The notes under the pieces: generated by a model | Databases searched by the model: none | Seen by the model: only the letters and a program-made list of their open reading frames with translations | What the model was told of the DNA's origin: nothing | DNA from: Proteobacteria bacterium UBA7447 | GTDB taxonomy: Bacteria; Pseudomonadota; Gammaproteobacteria; Arenicellales; UBA868 | Length of the DNA: 64,000 nucleotides | Assembly (NCBI GenBank): GCA_002477475.1 | Contig: DLPX01000004.1 | Location: forward strand, 8,158-72,157 | Reading direction: 5' to 3' | Translations under genes and position numbers: made by a program | In this document: piece by piece, positions 62,035 to 64,000 of the stretch | Numbering within the stretch: the first letter of the stretch is position 1 | Layout of the letters: each line of letters starts with the position of its first letter

Positions 62035-63084
62035 ATGAGCACCTCCGAGAACACAACTTTCAGCATCCGAGTGTCTTCCACCGGAGACACCTTCGAGGTA
62101 CCGGCGAACCGAACCATTTTGCATGTGCTTTATGAAAATGGCTATGAAGTACCTCTTGACTGCTCTAATGGCCGCTGCGGCACCTGCCGTACGCGCTATC
62201 TCTCCGGTGAGGTCGACCATCGGGATACTGCGCTTAGTGAAAGCGAGCGATCGGAATTCCTCACGGTCTGCGTCTCTCGCGCTCATGCGGGAGAGGTCGT
62301 TCTTGATCTGCCGCCCCCGCAATCCACTCAGCCTGTCGAAAGACCTATCGCTGTCGTCGAGGCACCGGTCTGTGTCGCCTGCCTTAACTGTGTCCGGTTT
62401 TGCACCTTCGGCGCCGCCCGAATTGATAACGCACTGATCGGCGTTGGTGGGATTCAAGGTGCCGCGGTGATTGACGCGGATACGTGTACCGGCTGTGGAC
62501 TCTGCGCAGCAGCGTGCCCGACAGGCGCTATTGAAATGAATATCAGTACTCACGATTCTGTGATTGGCACCATTCATACGTTGAATACCGAATCTGTTCC
62601 TGAACTCAACACAGAAGTCGCCGAGGCCGATGTGGCAGAAGCGCCTCTGTCGGTCATGATATTCGCCTGTCCCCAATGCCGGGACACCACGCATGAAGTT
62701 TGCGACGCCAAAAGCGAGCAGGTCTCAACGCATGTCCAAACCCGAGTGGTCGACGTCCCGTGCTCGGGTCGTGTTGATACGCTTCAGTTGATGCACGCAT
62801 TTGAAAGCGGAGCAGACGCCGTCATGGTGGCAGGCTGTCAGCCGGGCGAGTGCTTTTTCAATACTGGCAACTTGCACGTGACCCAGCGGGTCAAGCGAAT
62901 TGCCGATTGGCTCGACGGATGTGGTCTGGAGCGTGACCGAGTCCATATGATGCACCTCACGCCCGGCGACCACGACAGCCTCACCAATGCACTCGATGAG
63001 CTGACCAAAAAAACCGGGATTTGCGGCCCTAGCCCCCTACGGCGCACGGCCTCCTCACCCACCCAAGCGTCAACATCCCGTTAA
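62035..63084 (+). CDS. Ferredoxin-MvhD fusion iron-sulfur protein
   Basis: A 349-residue redox protein with three modules. A plant-type [2Fe-2S] domain has C43, C48, C51 and C79. Two [4Fe-4S] clusters are ligated by C113/C116/C119/C123 and C151/C154/C157/C161. A C-terminal domain like the delta subunit of methyl-viologen hydrogenase (MvhD/FlpD) covers about 205-310 (VDVPCSGRVDTLQ, VAGCQPGECFF). MvhD domains pass electrons to heterodisulfide-reductase-type or MetVF complexes. No HdrABC or hydrogenase is in view. It is followed by a MetV-like gene. Confidence 0.85.
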   Translation: MSTSENTTFSIRVSSTGDTFEVPANRTILHVLYENGYEVPLDCSNGRCGTCRTRYLSGEVDHRDTALSESERSEFLTVCVSRAHAGEVVLDLPPPQSTQPVERPIAVVEAPVCVACLNCVRFCTFGAARIDNALIGVGGIQGAAVIDADTCTGCGLCAAACPTGAIEMNISTHDSVIGTIHTLNTESVPELNTEVAEADVAEAPLSVMIFACPQCRDTTHEVCDAKSEQVSTHVQTRVVDVPCSGRVDTLQLMHAFESGADAVMVAGCQPGECFFNTGNLHVTQRVKRIADWLDGCGLERDRVHMMHLTPGDHDSLTNALDELTKKTGICGPSPLRRTASSPTQASTSR

Positions 63085-63102
63085 CACAAAAAAGAGAGAA
63101 TT

Positions 63103-63153
63103 ATGACGAAACGTCAATCACACCACTGCCAATTTGCGAGAGGCTCAGCATGA
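63103..63153 (+). CDS. Possible 16-residue leader peptide upstream of the MetV-like gene
   Basis: MTKRQSHHCQFARGSA is encoded between the ferredoxin-MvhD stop and the MetV-like start. It has a purine-rich site (AAAGAGAGAA) before its ATG, and its stop overlaps the next ATG (ATGA). It may serve only to bring ribosomes to the MetV-like start. No family is known. Confidence 0.3.
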   Translation: MTKRQSHHCQFARGSA

Positions 63154-64000
63154 TCGTTGCAGAACAAAAACCGCTGAAAGATATCCAGCGAATGCTCAAG
63201 GGCAAAAAGAAAGTGCTCACCGTGGGATGCGGCACCTGCGTTTCTGTCTGTTTTGCTGGCGGTAAGAAAGAGTCCAGCGCCATGGCAGCGACTTTGCGAA
63301 CCGCGGCTGCCGCTGAAGGCCAAGAGCTTGAAGTTGAAGAAGTCACGGTGCAGCGGCAATGTGTCCAGGAGTTTGTGGCACCGCTTGAGGAGAATATTGA
63401 AGAGTATGATGCGGTCCTGTCGATGGCATGCGGTGTGGGTGTGCAGACACTGGCGGAAAAATACATGGACACGCCGATCCTGCCGGGTCTTGATACCAAC
63501 TTTATGGGCCAGCCGACGGAGCCGGGCATCTGGGAGGAGCGCTGCGTAGGCTGCGGTAACTGTGTTCTGGAATACACGGGCGGTTTGTGCCCCATTACCC
63601 GATGCCCAAAGCAACTGCAGAACGGTCCCTGCGGCGGCTCCGAGGGGGGGATGTGCGAAGTAGATACCAGCATCCCCTGTATCTGGTCCAAGATCTGGAC
63701 GGTTCTCGACCGTCAAGGGATTGCTGACTCGCTAATGGATATCCAGCCTCCCAAGGACTGGTCAACCAGTCGAGGGGGCAGCATGCGCCGCGTAGTGGTG
63801 GGAGATGATCTTCGCCAGCAAGCCGCGCGCGAGGCGGGAGAGCGGGCGACGACCGTTAAGGTTGCGCCGCCGCAGTCTCCCATGAAAACGGCCACCACAT
63901 CGCAGGCGTCCTCTGAAGCCGTCGAACTCGACGACACCTGGCACCGAGCCTGCAGCCTCGCTGACTTGCCTGAAGGCAAGCTGCACCGGGTCAGTGTGGC
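63150..64000 (+). CDS. metV: MetV-like protein (methylene-THF reductase C-terminal zinc-finger domain), partial
   Basis: The frame is open to the window edge (283 residues seen). It holds many cysteines: GCGTCVSVC (27-34), C71, C94, CVGCGNC (132-138), then C147, C152, C161, C169 and C177. This is the pattern of the MTHFR_C/MetV domain, which carries iron-sulfur clusters and partners MetF in acetogens. After a linker (about 205-262) the sequence reads TWHRACSLADLPEGKLHRV, resembling the start of a Rieske domain. A metF gene may lie downstream, beyond the window. Confidence 0.83.
   Translation, partial: MIVAEQKPLKDIQRMLKGKKKVLTVGCGTCVSVCFAGGKKESSAMAATLRTAAAAEGQELEVEEVTVQRQCVQEFVAPLEENIEEYDAVLSMACGVGVQTLAEKYMDTPILPGLDTNFMGQPTEPGIWEERCVGCGNCVLEYTGGLCPITRCPKQLQNGPCGGSEGGMCEVDTSIPCIWSKIWTVLDRQGIADSLMDIQPPKDWSTSRGGSMRRVVVGDDLRQQAAREAGERATTVKVAPPQSPMKTATTSQASSEAVELDDTWHRACSLADLPEGKLHRVSV

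Noticed and set aside
61819..62694. Long open frame on the minus strand (291 codons) opposite the ferredoxin-MvhD gene
   Set aside because: It lies antisense to clear iron-sulfur motifs, has no recognisable domain and an atypical composition.

Overview
The window looks like chromosome from a marine, aerobic, heterotrophic proteobacterium, most likely a gammaproteobacterium. This rests on an AcpH-type ACP phosphodiesterase, a ThiQ ATPase, CysN/CysC-like sequence and a proteorhodopsin cassette. The taxonomic call is inference: no rRNA or other marker gene is present, and I found no tRNA, CRISPR array or insertion sequence. Genes are tightly packed, and no gap over about 300 bases lacks a gene or a gene remnant.

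Region 1 (1-5.8 kb) is housekeeping: a thiQ tail, a periplasmic glutathione peroxidase, a HAD phosphatase, a lone tungstate-type ABC ATPase, an amidase, argB and hsp20 with a heat-shock-like promoter and a terminator. Region 2 (5.8-22.9 kb) is catabolic. Its core is a carnitine/gamma-butyrobetaine module: acyl-CoA dehydrogenase, CaiD-like hydratase, carnitine 3-dehydrogenase, a BKACE enzyme and an NDP-forming acyl-CoA ligase. Around it lie MmgE/PrpD, crotonase, carboxymuconolactone-decarboxylase-like, alpha/beta-hydrolase, RidA, aldehyde dehydrogenase and luciferase-like genes.

Region 3 (23-32.9 kb) is visibly richer in A+T. It holds two aldehyde dehydrogenases flanking a pseudoazurin, then idi, a proteorhodopsin with the blue-tuning glutamine, and crtI-crtB-crtY-blh, enough to make retinal from geranylgeranyl diphosphate. 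crtE is absent.

Region 4 (33-59 kb) is an osmolyte-scavenging block. A nine-gene minus-strand cluster includes doeA and doeB (ectoine breakdown), an EutA-like protein, two PhyH dioxygenases, two enolase-superfamily enzymes and two PLP enzymes. It diverges from a peptide-family ABC transporter. Next come a second DoeA-like M24 protein, an SDR, an APS kinase fused to an orphan CysN barrel, a DddP-type DMSP lyase with its catalytic residues intact, an amine oxidoreductase, two truncated genes meeting at a rearrangement scar, a GcvT-family protein and a haloalkane dehalogenase.

Region 5 (59-64 kb) has membrane proteins, a metallo-hydrolase, and an unusual redox pair: a ferredoxin-MvhD fusion followed by a MetV-like protein whose C-terminus appears to begin a Rieske domain. 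Together the window suggests a light-assisted cell that feeds on algal and bacterial osmolytes (carnitine, ectoine, DMSP, betaines). It may oxidise the methyl groups through tetrahydrofolate.
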